From positions 41,082,916 through 41,146,915 of the forward strand of contig CM037857.1 in assembly GCA_021292105.1 (NCBI GenBank): a DNA stretch of 64,000 bases, given 5' to 3'. Below the pieces are notes generated by a model. It saw only the letters and a program-made list of their open reading frames with translations, was not told the origin of the DNA and made no database searches. Each line of letters starts with the position of its first letter. Position 1 is the stretch's first letter. This document shows positions 25,318-36,596 of the stretch, one piece after another. The DNA is from Anadara kagoshimensis (lineage: Eukaryota; Mollusca; Bivalvia; Arcoida; Arcidae). Position numbers and translations under genes: made by a program.

Positions 25318-26212
25318 ACGTGTTGCCTCGTTTTCGCCTTATACTTATTATACTATATTCTCACATTTTTACGAGGGCGTGACCATTCAACTCGTTCGCA
25401 TGTTCTAATTAATGGTCCAATTAACTTAATAATTAACATCTCGTCCCTTTTAACCTCAGATCCACCCAACGCCATGATCATATCCTATTTATTATATTAT
25501 TAATTAGAACAAACACCTGCTGTAATCTTTTGCATCACAAATTGAAAACTGGTGCATTTGATTCACTTTAATTTTGAATCTATTAATAAAAATTATAAAT
25601 GAATGCATTAATATGAGTTGTGTTGTTGGACATAAAATATTTCACTTGTAAGGAGGAATTGTATTTTAATATTTCGCACAGCGTCATGTGGAGCATTTTG
25701 AATTTTAACAGAGAAAAATATTAAATTTAAAATTATGCACATGACAACAATATTAACTGTCTATTCCCAGATATGAATAAATAAAATAAATAAATTAAAA
25801 AAACAATAAATAAATGAATAAACACAGTATAAATTTATTGATGTTGGTATCCTTTTCCAAATTAATATAGGTTTACAGTTTGATTTTTTCGTATGACGCG
25901 GCGGTGAGGTACGGATTAATAATAGTGATTAGTCCCAAATAGTGCTAATATTTTGATTTCTGTATGAAACGAGACTTAAAATTTTGCCCTGTGCTAATTT
26001 TAAATGTTATGTAGTTCTGGTAGAAATAATTTCCACAAGAATTTTAAAATTTAGGTTGTTCATACATTTAAGATAGAAATTATTAATTATTAGCCTGATA
26101 GCACATTTAAATAATTAGTATAGATTCATTTATTTCTTTTACTTTTTAATTGAAAAGTTTTTATAATAAAAATTAAAAACAAAATTAGATAAAATTAAAA
26201 AATATATGTATG

Positions 26213-26308
26213 GACCCGGTATTGTTCGAACTCACTTGTGACAAAATTATATAGCTGTCCACTAACTGTAAGATATGTTACATACCACTGAGCCAAGGAC
26301 GACAATAA
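26213..26308 (-). other. tRNA-like promoter sequence (SINE head or tRNA pseudogene)
   Basis: On the minus strand, TTGGCTCAGTGGTATG resembles an A box and GAGTTCGAACAATACC resembles a B box, about 60 bases apart. I cannot fold a complete cloverleaf with paired acceptor ends, so a functional tRNA is unlikely. It lies inside the Tc1/mariner-like element. Confidence 0.3.
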
Positions 26309-26614
26309 CCTATCCTATCAAATTAAAGGTGTTAAGGACAAATACCTTGTCATATCGTCAGACAATTCGTTCCACAGTTATGTGGAACTTCACAAAAATT
26401 ATGCAGAAATGAAATAATTTCATGTGAATATTTAAAAAGTTTCAAATAAAGAACACAAATGAAAATGTCCAAGATAATTGGGATATGATAAATATTTATA
26501 TTTCAACAAAAATATGTATGAAGGTGCAGCATGGACATTGGCGAGTTGTTCAATGTGCGTGTTTCATGAGTCCGAGTTACAATGTTTATTTACGAAATGA
26601 ATAAGCCCGGATGT

Positions 26615-27725
26615 ATGAGGCGCCGTTTCTATTTTATTCACTATTTTTACATATGCATAATTCATTTATGGATATCCATAATTCATTTATGGATATCCAT
26701 AAATCGAATTTAACATATGTAAAAATATTTTAGATATCCAAAAATAATTTTGCATATGCAAAAATCGATTTATGGATATCCAAAATTCGATTTATGGATA
26801 TCCATAAATCGAATTTTGCATATGTAAAAATGCTGACTATTTTTGGATATCTAAAAATCGATTTATGGATATCCATAAATCGAATTTTGGATATCCATAA
26901 TTCGATTTTTGCATATGCAAAAATAGTCAGTATTTTTACATATGCAAAAATCGATTTATGGATATCCATAAATCGAGAGTGCGAAATGATTTCTCCCCAA
27001 ATATACAGTGCGGGACTGTTTTACTATTTACGCGGGAAATTGTCAAATACGCAGAAAAGCTAAGACAACAGTTGCATTAAAGACAGACATCGTTGTGATT
27101 GTCTTAACTCTATCAAAATACGGTTACAGTCGATATCTTCACTTTCAAAACATCACATTGCGTTTAATATTACTACTTATTAGCCAAATGTTCGTTCGTT
27201 CCATTACTTTCTGTAGCAGCCATGTTGGATTCTAGACGCGACGCGCGTACCGCGTGGGCACTGCAGGAAAGAAAAAAAATCTTAAAATATACACAAGTTT
27301 ACATGTTTAACAAAAGTCGATGAAAAAACGCATTTATAATCCATATTGTAAAAATATGATTTTTATTTGCGAGGATGAATATTTTTTTATTAATTCAATG
27401 TACCAACAGTATTCACTTCGGGATTGATATATGGGGAGAACTCAGTATTTTGGAATTTCCAAAATTTAATTTTGGATATCCATAAATCGATTTTTGGATA
27501 TGTAAAAATACTGGCTATTTTTGCATATCCATAATTCGATTTATGGATATCCATAATTCGATTTTTGGATATCCATAAATCGATTTTTGGATATGTAAAA
27601 ATACTGGCTATTTTTGCATATCCATAAATCGATTTATGGATATCCATAAATCGATTTTTGGATATCCATAAATCGATTTATGGATATGTGAAAATAGTGA
27701 ATAAATATAGAAACGGCGCCTCATA
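26615..27725. mobile_element. Foldback element made of palindromic minisatellite arms
   Basis: The ends are perfect inverted copies, atgaggcgccgtttctat..., flanked by a duplicated cggatgt (26608-26614 and 27726-27732). The two arms (26640-26975 and 27445-27690) consist of alternating short palindromes, tggatatcca and aaatcgattt, with variants catatgcaaaaat. The arms are also inverse to each other out to about 27015 and 27418 (ttctcccca.atat). A unique spacer of about 400 bp lies between them; it shows no gene, although 'agccatgttggattcta' precedes a CpG-rich stretch at 27235-27262. This has the structure of a Foldback/Galileo-like or P/hAT-like non-autonomous element. Short open frames repeating MDIHKSIF come from the palindromes. 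Confidence 0.8.
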
Positions 27726-27801
27726 CGGATGTGCCAAGTTATCGTGCCTGACCTATAATGGTCCGTTCGCGATGTATAAACGGAAGTCACGAGTCTATTG
27801 A

Positions 27802-28055
27802 TATAGGTAAACAATTTTGACCTGTCCGCTTGACCTTTCATTGAAATATTTATCACGGACCAAGTACATCTGTGTATAGGGAACACAGGTGTTTATTCTG
27901 TATACATCACGAGATATACTCACCTCATGGAGTACGCCTGTGTACTGTGTATGTATTAACTTGGATATTAACACTAACCATTTATTGGGTGGGCTCTCCT
28001 ATATGCATATTCCTAATGAATGATCAAACGGACAGGTCAATGTTGTTTACCTATA
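27802..28055. mobile_element. 254-bp MITE with long inverted repeats
   Basis: The left end tataggtaaacaa.tttgacctgtccg and the right end, read in reverse, tataggtaaacaacattgac, pair over about 50 bp and end in TA, suggesting a Tc1/mariner-type MITE. Weaker inverse similarity continues inwards (acacaggtgt..tgtgtactgtg). A second, one-armed copy is at 54287-54450. Confidence 0.75.
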
Positions 28056-28980
28056 CTGTACTATCCTTTGTATATATTTACGCCTTATTAAGTTAATTTG
28101 GCAAAATCCGTCTTTATATATGGTCCCTATTTACATTGTGTGGACTCTTCTTAATCTGTGAAGGCCCCGTCAAGGTGTTGCGCATGGGCCATACAATAAT
28201 GGATAATTACGCTAGTATATTATAGTCATGCCTTGTCGCGCGGTATTTCTAACGGACACACTATATAAGTAAGGAATATCGCATTGTGTACGAGCCGTTA
28301 GGCGAGTAAACAATGCGATATCAAACTTGTTGCACGTCTAAGAAAATACAATAGTTAATCGGATTACGTTGATTGTGTACTCAGGTACTGACTGGAACCG
28401 ATCTAAAATCACTACCGACCTATTAAAAATATATAATAATAATAAATTTTATTATAGTATACAACATATAAAACGTTATAAGCACACAAAAATACATAAC
28501 TATGCCACTCTTAAAAGAGTTATAAGAGACTATATTACTTATTATAAAAACTATAGAACAAAATACCTTTATTAAAAACTTGTCATATACATGTACATAG
28601 TAAAACAACTGCTTATCATCATGCAAAACTCCAGATAAGCTGCGTTTCTGCGTATTTTACGCATAGATTATTTAAATACGCTAAATATTTCAAAAAGAGG
28701 CGTACTACTTACGCATGGTTATGGACACTTAAGCATAATCATTTAAACCCCCGCGTATCGATGTGATTAAATAGTGAATACTTCTCAGTTTCTGTTGTTG
28801 TTCTATTATAATTTTATTTCGCGAAAACATTGCTTGCATTTTTTCCTAACATTTTTCAACTCTCTTTGCTAAATATGTGTATTTTTCATTTTGTTGTATT
28901 GTTTGACGATTTTTAGAACAGTTTTCAAAAACATGCTTACAAACCAACATTAAAGATATATTTATTTGAAAAGTTATTCC
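28056..28980. other. No gene; one strong hairpin
   Basis: AT-rich DNA. The only structure I can support is a hairpin at 28276-28321: atatcgcattgt and acaatgcgatat form a 12-bp perfect stem around a 22-base loop. Repeated 'acgca' / 'tgcgt' words occur at 28640-28730. Confidence 0.5.
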
Positions 28981-28986
28981 CTCATC

Positions 28987-29063
28987 GACAGCTCGGTAGT
29001 GTAGTGGTAACACTGTCGCTTACCGAGTAAGAATATTTGGTTCGAGTTCCATTGCGGACGTTT
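28987..29063 (+). other. tRNA-like sequence
   Basis: agtgtagtggtaacac looks like a D-arm/A box and ggttcgagttcc matches a B box at the correct distance. The acceptor ends (cagctcg and gcggacg) do not pair and the anticodon arm is unclear, so I read it as a tRNA pseudogene or SINE head rather than a working tRNA. Confidence 0.35.
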
Positions 29064-29399
29064 CTTTTTTCTTTAATAATTGAAGGGGGGGGGATTAATA
29101 CAAGTGACACACATTCAGAGTTAGGTGAACTTTCAGTATTGATTACAAAACAAAAGAAAATTGCCGTACAATATCAGAAATATCACAGCGTCTAGAAAAG
29201 ACGTTAATCCTTGGATCGTGCAACAATATTAAGTGTGGATGGCTGTTGACAATGCCAGTATATTGTGAACTACCTGTACGCTGATATACCTGATAATTTC
29301 AATATGATACTCTGTCAAAATTAAGGAAGCGACCAGATGGAAAAAGTCGTATTTTTTACCTTAAATGTCCAGCTCTATACACACGTCGGAATTTACTAA

Positions 29400-29400
<1 letters not shown>

Positions 29401-29471
<71 letters not shown>
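29401..29471. repeat. (TC)n(TA)n microsatellite
   Basis: A pure tc run (29403-29450) passes directly into a pure at run. Confidence 0.95.
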
Positions 29472-29527
29472 AACCAGAATGTTTTGTGTTTATATGTAAA
29501 ATATGTAATACATGGGATTTATAATTA

Positions 29528-30061
29528 TGACTTTGTTTAACATTTTATCTGTAAACTGTCAGGGCCTGGGATACTCAGAAAAGAGACGAGATGTATTAAA
29601 TTATCAACAAATGCAAAAAATACAATATCTACTGTCTACAAGATACTCATTTTGATAAAAATTAGAGCCATATATACAAAACCAATGGGAATATCAATGG
29701 ATTTTTAATTCATACTCTACCAACCCACGAGGGGTAGCAATATTTTTTAATAATCACTTCGACTATAAAGTCCATAGAGTTAAAAATGATTTATTTGGAA
29801 ACTGTTTGACCTTTGACTTAACTATAAATGAGAAAAGATTTACCTTAGCAAATATCTACGGGCCTAATGAAGACAATCCAAATTTCTACCAATAACTGTT
29901 TTTAGATATCGAAGAATTTGAAAATAATTATGTGATAATTTGCGGGGATTTTAATTTAGTACTTGAACAAAATCTTGAAACAATGAATTATAAACACGGA
30001 AAATAATCTGAAAGCAAAACAGATAATAAAAGAACACAGAGATCTAAACAATTTCATTGAC
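29528..30061 (+). pseudogene. LINE endonuclease domain (EEP), broken
   Basis: Translation begins MTLFNILSVNCQGLG and shows the apurinic-endonuclease fold in order: LSVNCQGL (N of the active site), RGVAIFFNN, LANIYGPNEDN and YVIICGDFNLVL (the GDFN catalytic motif). Two stop codons near 29655 and others near 29895 and 30005 show it is dead. It ends where the Ty3/gypsy element entered; the downstream part of the domain (YRSDHSEVVLSF, about 34830-34865) is on the far side of that insertion. Confidence 0.8.
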
Positions 30062-30066
30062 ACTTT

Positions 30067-30314
30067 TGATGGATTTGGGTTCAATATTAAATAAAATAGA
30101 ACTTCATAATTGCTTTATACTATTTTATATTCTAAACTACAACTACATGTGGATACAAAGACAATCAACTTACAAGTGACCTGATATAACCTAAAGAGAT
30201 ATAATATAATACACAGACAAAGGTCTGCCCTCTCTATCTACAGAGTCTGCATTCTAGATAAACTGTCACCAACATGGTCATCTTGTTTATATCATTATAT
30301 ACAATAATACTACA
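30067..30314 (-). repeat. 3' LTR of the Ty3/gypsy element
   Basis: 248 bp, nearly identical to the copy at 34438-34686; the visible differences are single substitutions and a few small indels (for example ggatttgggttc against ggatttaggttc). High identity indicates a fairly recent insertion. Confidence 0.95.
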
Positions 30315-30709
30315 TCTCCCCCTTGAGTTCCTAAGCTAATTAAGATAACATTTTAATGGTAACCATATTAATGGTTTGCACATGCACACTAAATCTACTG
30401 AATGAAATAGTTTCATTTTACGTTTGGGCATACTGTACAATAAAGACAGTCTATAAATCCAGTCGGTCTGGTTTTTTTATGACACGCCCAAATCGATTAA
30501 TATATCCACCAGATTCGGTTTGGTTCCGGAAGGGGTATTTTCTAATAAACTTTTGTCATTAACACTTTGTCCATTTGTTGAACTTTGTTCATTATTGTTC
30601 GACATTCATTTCCTTTTTCACTTGCGCGCTCTTTATGTCAAGTGTTTCTGTATTTAAATTTACACTTGTCTCACTCTCTCCCTCATTTACTTTCGGTAAA
30701 GAAATTAAA

Positions 30710-31622
30710 TCGCGGCGATTCTTCGTAGATCACCTTGCGGCGTTTCGATAACATATGATCGCGGAGTTTCTGCTTTCGCGTTGACAATTCCAGATCGTTT
30801 CATATCTTTTACATAAACAGTATCACCCTTTTCCAGTTCAGGAAGTGACTTTGCCCTATGTCGAGAATCATACAACTCTTGGACTTTCCCCTAGACATAG
30901 CCTCAAACCTTTTCACTTTATCTAAATACGACCATTGAGGGTTTAGGGTTGAAACTGCAGTTGGAACAACAGTTCTGAGCTTCCTTCCCATAAGAAGTTC
31001 AGATGGACTAAACCCATTTTTAAGAGGAGTTGCTCTATAAGCCAACAAAGCCAAATATGGATCATCTGATTTTTGAAGTAGTTTTTTAACTGTCTGAACA
31101 CACCTTTCAGCCTCACCATTACTTTGCGGATACCTCGGACTGCTTGTAATATGTTTAAACTCATATTCCTTACTAAACCGTCTAAACATGTCTGATGAAA
31201 ACTGCGGCCCATTATCAGAAATAAATATTTCTGGAATGCCATGTCTAGAAAATATTGACTTAAGTGCAATATAACCATAGCAGAACTAGAACTTGTCAAC
31301 TTAGCAATTTCTATATATCTAGAAAAATAGTCCACAACTAACAAAAACTGTTCACCTTTAAGTTCAAACAAATCTGAACCTAACTTCTCCCAAGGACGAG
31401 TTGGAAATTCAGTCGGAATTAATGGTTACACCTGTCTGGCAAATGTATTAAACACTGCTGACAGTCCTTGACTAAATCTTCCAGCTGTTTGGAAATGCCC
31501 AACCACCAAACCGATGACTTGGCCAATTCCCTACTTTTTGTAATGCCCTGATGGCCAACATGCAATTTATGCAAAATTTCTGTTTGCAGTGATAAAGGAA
31601 TAACAAGCCTAATGTCTTTCAT
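30710..31622 (-). pseudogene. Ty3/gypsy integrase region (broken)
   Basis: On the minus strand the zinc-binding region comes first (LHKLHVGHQGITKSRELA ... LVKDCQQC). The catalytic core follows: LLVVDYFSRYIEIAKL supplies a catalytic D, a second D lies near 31205, and SSPRYPQSNGEAERCVQ carries the catalytic E. The C-terminal part (KGDTVYVKDMKRSGIV..ETPQGDLRRI) reaches about 30710. Breaks: an in-frame stop near 31419 and frame shifts near 31270 and 30890-30940. Integrase joins the element cDNA to host DNA; this copy cannot. Confidence 0.85.
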
Positions 31623-31646
31623 CAGTAACCCATCTTGTACTGAAAA

Positions 31647-32285
31647 TTAACCTCTCATCACCCAGTATGACTTAAGAGTTTTTTTAATTTGAAATTTATC
31701 CGGCCATCCTGATTGACAGTATTCAATGATATCTCTACAAATGGGATCTAACTTTTGTTTTTCCCTTATTTCCTGTAATTTACCTCTTGAAGCAGGTAAA
31801 CCTTTAATAACTTGATCAACAAAGGCTTCAGTTTCATCTTCAAAATTTACCTCACTGGGAGTAATATTATCTACAGGAGCCCTTGACAAGGCATCTGCAG
31901 AAACTAAACTTTTACCTGGAACATGAGATATAGTGTAATAATACCTCATCAACCTTATTCTGAACCTTTGTATTCTAGGAGGTAAACTCTCTAGTGATTT
32001 TGAACTAAGCAATGGCACCAAAGGTTTATGGTCCGTTTCCACATGAAATTTTAAACCAATTAAATACATGCTAAATTTTTCACATGCCCATGTGGTTGCT
32101 AATGCCTCTTTTTCTATTTGAGCATACCTTTGCTCTGTTTCGCTCATTGCTCTAGAAGCATAAGCTACAGGTTGCCAGAATTCATTACCCTCAGGTTGCT
32201 TTTGTAGGAGGACAGCTCCTAACCCATAAGACGAAGCATCTGCTGAAACCTTTGTTTCATATTCTGGACAATAATGTGCTAGCAC
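31647..32285 (-). pseudogene. Ty3/gypsy RNase H and connection region
   Basis: Begins YETKVSADASSYGLGAVLLQ, the first catalytic Asp motif of RNase H. It continues with RYAQIEKEALATTWACEKF (Glu), VETDHKPLVPLL (Asp) and HVPGKSLVSADALSR, the normal RNase H landmarks. About 210 codons are open; a frame shift separates it from the RT piece near 32290 and a stop from the integrase. Confidence 0.9.
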
Positions 32286-32296
32286 AGGAGTTGAAC

Positions 32297-33094
32297 TCAG
32301 TTCTCCTTGATTTCATTAAAAGCTTTATCTTGATCTGGCCCCCACAACCACACACTACGTTTGCTCAGCAAATCCCTTAGTGGTTTGGTTTTGTCAGCTA
32401 AAGTTGAAGTGAACTTATTCATTTGATTCACCATACCTAAAAACTGTCTCAACTGAGAGATATTTTTCGGCACCTTCATGCCTTGAACTGCTCTTACTTT
32501 ATCGGGGTCTGGCCTAATGCCTTCAGAATCAATAACATGACCTACAAACTTGATTGACCTCTTATTGAATTCACATTTCTCATTCAGAGTCAAACCAGAT
32601 TTTTCAATAGCACTTAAAACTAGCTTCAAATTTCTATCGTGCTCATCTTGAGTACGCCCATAGACTAAAACATCATCCATATGACAAATAACACCTTTAT
32701 AACCCTCTAAAATCTGAGACATTCTTTTTACATAGACTTCTGGTGCACTGGATATCCCAAATGGAACCCTATTAAAACAATACCTACCAAAGGGTGTAAT
32801 GAATGTTGTAAGCGAACGTGATTCAGGATGTAATTGCAATTGCCAAAAACCTGAATTAGCATCTAATTTACTAAAGAATTTTGCACCTGCCAACTGAGAG
32901 AGGGTTTGGTCTACTGAAGGAATAGGGTGATTTTCGCGAAGAACCGATTCATTCAATTTTGTTAAATCAACACAAATTCTAACCTTACCGCTTGCTTTCT
33001 TAGGAACAACGACAATTCCCGCGCACCAATCCGTTGGGTGATCTACTCTAGATATTACACCACACTTTTCCATTCTCTCAAGTTCTTCTTTCAC
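32297..33094 (-). pseudogene. Ty3/gypsy reverse transcriptase domain
   Basis: A 265-codon frame with the RT blocks in order: VRICVDLTKLNESV, HPIPSVDQTLSQLAGAKFFS, LDANSGFWQLQLHPES, TPFGRYCFNRVPFGISSAPE and the catalytic ICHMDDVLVYG (MDD box). The tail has GHVIDSEGIRPDPDKVRAV and LRQFLGMVNQMNKF. The domain itself is intact; frame shifts near 33091 and 32290 break it from its neighbours. Confidence 0.93.
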
Positions 33095-33666
33095 ACTGTC
33101 ATTAATGGTATAGGAATTTTCCTGGGTGCACTTATTGAATATGGTATAGCATTTTGTTTAAGTTTAATCTTGTATTCTCCTGCGATTTTCCCCAGTCCTT
33201 TAAATAAATTTGGATATTTCTCGGTAACACTTTCAACATTATCTACTAACTTAACGATGTTAAGTTCCTCAATAGATGGTCGTCCAAGTAAACTTTGTTT
33301 TAATCCGCGCACAACATAAACGCTTTGTAATGATGTTTTCTTATCGGTTTTAAGATTACATTTTATTTGTCCGACAGCATGTAACTTTTTCTGTCCTGGA
33401 CCATAGAGAATTTTGTCTGGTTTCCGTAGTTTAACTCCATTTAATTTCTGGAATACGTGTTCTGGAATTACTGTAACGTCTGCTCCCGTGTCAATTTTCA
33501 TCAATATATAGTAACCATTAATTGCAAACTTTTTCATCCATGGCTTTGTTCCTGAATAGATATCACCTATGAATCCATAATAATCTGGGTCTTCTTCTAT
33601 TCCGATACAGTTTTCTTTGATTGGCATTTTAATGCCCAATGTCCCTTTTTCTTGCATTTGTTGCAC
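33091..33666 (-). pseudogene. Ty3/gypsy aspartic protease and RT lead-in
   Basis: Contains the retropepsin motif LMKIDTGADVTVIPEHVF. The C-terminal part (ESVTEKYPNLFKGLGKIAGEYKI) is the usual lead-in to RT. Its start overlaps the end of gag by about 70 bases in another frame, the arrangement expected if pol was made by ribosomal frameshifting; decay could also create the offset. Confidence 0.85.
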
Positions 33667-34360
33667 ACCGAATCTTTAGCAGGGCATTTGTCTTTTAGAT
33701 GTGGTGACTTTCCGCATCTATGGCAACTTTTATCAAATTTCCCCTTCATTCTTGAAGTGGTTTTAGCTCTCTGGCTATGCTTATAGCGCACTGCATCCGT
33801 ATTCAAATTTGGACTCTCATTAATGACGCCTCTTATTAAGGGCTGCTGTCTTTTGACAGCCTCGGATTGTCGCGCTCTATCTGTGGCTTTTTGTAATGTC
33901 AGCTCACTATCTAGCTGTAATTTTTCCGATAAATTTTTATCAGCTAAGCCCACAACAATCCTGTCTCTGATCATTTGATCTGAAAGAGCTCCAAAATTAC
34001 AATGTCTGCTAATGTATGCAGTGATGTTATAAATTTGTCCACAGGTTCATCCGGACCTTGACAGCGCTGATTAAACTTAGCTCAAAAATACATTTCGTTT
34101 GGTAATAAAATGATTTTCAAATTTTTTTTCACGACATCATATTTTTTGGCATCACCTGCATTTAATTTAAATGAAGATAAAATTTCATCAGCCTGTTCTC
34201 CCATAGAATATATTAACGTACTGATTTGCAGCTCTTCACTCTTTTCATTTAGTTCTGATGCTTGTCTAAAACGTTCAAAACGCTGTATCCATTTTGTCCA
34301 TGACACTGGATTACGAAAATTGAATTTCTCGGACTTGCCACCTGAAATGTTGCCATAGTG
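33597..34360 (-). pseudogene. Ty3/gypsy gag with two zinc knuckles (broken)
   Basis: The N-terminal piece (34082-34360) has the capsid-like WTKWIQRFERFRQASEL and IYSMGEQADEILSSF. The second piece (33597-33974) has MIRDRIVVGLADKNLSEKLQ and two CCHC knuckles, CHRCGKSPHLKDKC and CNKCKKKGHWALKC. A stop and frame change near 33975-34082 separate the pieces. Confidence 0.88.
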
Positions 34361-34420
34361 CCTTGTTTAAATTAATTGTCCATTATGTAATTATTTTAGT
34401 CCATCCACAATCACCGAGTA

Positions 34421-34437
34421 TCCCACTTCTGACACCA
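34421..34437 (-). promoter_or_regulatory. Primer-binding site (tRNA-Leu)
   Basis: Directly inside the 5' LTR the minus strand reads TGGTGTCAGAAGTGGGA, complementary to the CCA-tailed 3' end of a leucine tRNA as I know it. Reverse transcription of the element would start here. Confidence 0.85.
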
Positions 34438-34686
34438 TGATGGATTTAGGTTCAATATTAAATAAAAAATAGAACTTCATAATGCTTTATACTATTTTAT
34501 ATTCTAAACTACAACTACATGTGGATACAAAGACAATCAACTTACAAGTGACCTGATATAACCTAAAGAGATATAATATAATACACAGACAAAGGTCTGC
34601 CCTCTCTATCTACAGAGTCTGCATTCTAGATAAACTGTCACCAACATGGTCATCTTATTTATATCATTATATACAGTAATACTACA
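34438..34686 (-). repeat. 5' LTR of the Ty3/gypsy element
   Basis: 249 bp with TG..CA ends. In the element's orientation it would carry the promoter. See the partner at 30067-30314. Confidence 0.95.
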
Positions 34687-36596
34687 ACTTTTAGAGAAAA
34701 TATTTCCAGAAAAAAGAATGTATACCTGGAAGAAAAGAAATCCTTAACTTAAAGCAAGCAAGACTAAATTTTTATCCAATAAATGATACATTAATACATG
34801 ATGTAGAAAATGTTAAAATAGAAAACAGTTATAGATCAGACCACTCCGAAGTAGTACTATCTTTTAAACTAGACAAATCAAACGGGGCCCGGTCTATGGA
34901 AATTCAATTATTCACTTTTAAAAAAGAAATATGTTAAAACAATTATAGAACTTATTCAGCAGATAAAGATTCAATATATGATACCCGTATATAATATTGA
35001 AAACATAGAATCTATATTAGACAGTGAAATTCAGTTCAAAATTGACGATCAATTCTTTGAAATGCTGCTTCTTGAAATAAAATCTAAAACAATATCATAC
35101 GCTATTTTAAAAAAAACCCAAACAAATCAAACTTAATAAAACTAAACTTATTGAAGAAATAAACGAATTAGAACAAGATGAAACTGCTGTACAATTGGAA
35201 ATTTTAGAAATCAAACGAGAAGAATTAAAAACACTAAGACAAATTAAAATGAAAGGACATTATATAAGATCAAGGGCTCAATTCATTGAGGACGGGAAAA
35301 AAACAACTAAATACATCTGTAGCTTATAGTCTAGAAATTACACAAATAAATTAATTTTAAATCTGGAAACCGAAAGTGGAAATTCAATAACGGAAGAAAA
35401 TGAAATACTTAAAGAAATGAAACAATTTTATAAAAAATTATATTCTTCCAGAGACACAAATAATAATATCGAACTGCATAATAAATTACGAAACTGTTCT
35501 TGTGAAAAATTAAGTAATAATAAAGCTTTACAACTGGAGGGAGAAATTACATATACAGAAGCGCTTGATTTTTGGAAGACAATAAAAAATAACAAAAACC
35601 GGGTCTGATGGTTGTACTGCAGAATTTTTAATATTCTTTTGAAAAAAATTAGGGGTATATTTAGTTGGTTCCATATATTATGGTAATAGAAAAGGTGTTC
35701 TATCTGTTACACAAACATTTAGAGTAATAACGTGTTTGCCGAAACCGAATAAACCCCAAAAATATATAAAAAATTGAGACCCTTTAGCCTGTTGAATATT
35801 ACTTACAAAATTGCCAGTGGGTGCATAGAAAACAGAATTAAAAAAGGTATTTGACAAAGTTATCAATAATGATCAAACGGGGAATCTAAAAGGTCGATAC
35901 ATGGGGAAAATATTAAATTAATTTACGACATTATGCATTACTGAAGATCACAACATTCCTGGTCTGTTAGTACTTATAGAATTTAAAATAGCTTTTGATT
36001 TGGTATCTTGGGATTTTATAAAAACCGTTTTAAAACTCTTTAATTTTAAAGATTCAATTATTAACTGGATTTCTTTTTTAAAAGATTCAAATTTAGCAGT
36101 TCTACAAAATGGATTTTTGTCCGAAAGTTTTACTTTACAAAGAGGGTGTAGACAAGGAGATCCTTTATCGCCCTATATTTTTATTCTGTGTGCAGAAGTG
36201 ATGGCTATTCTTATAAGAAATTCTTAAGAAATTAAAGGCATTGAAATAAATGGAAAAGAATATAAAATTTCGCAGTATGCGGATGACACAAGTCTCATGT
36301 TAGATGGGTCTTCTAAGTCTCTAAACAGTGCTCTTCAAGTACATGTATTGGATTTATTTGCTAAAATATCAGGTTTATGTATTTACACGTTAAAAACTAA
36401 AGATATATGGATAGGTAAGAAACTTTTTTCAAGAGAGGTTTATCACCATGATAGGTGGAAGCTGGAATGGGGGTCGGAAAATTTTACTTTATTAGGTATA
36501 AACTTTTCAGTTGACCTATTTAGGATGAATAAATTAAACTATACACACGTACTTCAGAAAATGAAAAACGTTATTAACCAATGGGGTAAGAGAAAA
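34687..36596 (+). pseudogene. L1/Tx1-like LINE: end of endonuclease and reverse transcriptase
   Basis: After the duplicated acttt the LINE resumes with YRSDHSEVVLSF (end of endonuclease), a lysine-rich linker and then RT. RT landmarks: VLIEFKIAFDLVSWDFI (block A; a degenerate form of the usual D..KAFD), LQNGFLSESFTLQRG, CRQGDPLSPYIFILCAE (block B) and QYADDTSLMLDGSSKSL (catalytic YADD at 36275-36286). The thumb follows (WKLEWGSENFTLLGINFSV) and the piece stops at WGKRKL where the MITE entered. Many stops and shifts (near 34935, 35120, 35610, 35870, 36225). Confidence 0.88.

Larger units (their letters stand above)
23400..27755 (-). mobile_element. Tc1/mariner-superfamily DNA transposon (DD~82E type)
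   Basis: Terminal inverted repeats of about 65-80 bp. The left runs from 23400 (taggtc..gcacgataacttggcacatccggg..gtaaataaacattg). The right is its inverse but split: the inner part is at 26580-26614 and the outer part at 27726-27755, with a foldback element inserted between. Both outer ends are flanked by TA (23398-23399, 27756-27757), the usual target of this superfamily. A transposase lies on the minus strand (23866-25317). The region 25318-26570 carries no other gene. Without the foldback insertion the element is about 3.2 kb. Confidence 0.8.
30062..34691 (-). mobile_element. Ty3/gypsy LTR retrotransposon, complete but decayed
   Basis: Two LTRs of 248 and 249 bp (30067-30314 and 34438-34686) start TG and end CA and are flanked by the 5-bp direct repeat acttt (30062-30066, 34687-34691). 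The gene order on the minus strand is gag, protease, reverse transcriptase, RNase H, integrase, which defines Ty3/gypsy. The primer-binding site next to the 5' LTR reads TGGTGTCAGAAGTGGGA, complementary to a tRNA-Leu 3' end. A purine-rich tract (AAGGGGGAGA, minus strand) precedes the 3' LTR at 30315-30324. Several frame breaks make it non-autonomous today. Confidence 0.95.

Noticed and set aside
26730-27647. Frames repeating MDIHKSIF
   Set aside because: Produced by the palindromic units of the foldback element on both strands.
28987-29063. Functional tRNA gene
   Set aside because: A/B-box-like sequences exist, but acceptor ends do not pair and no clear anticodon arm forms.
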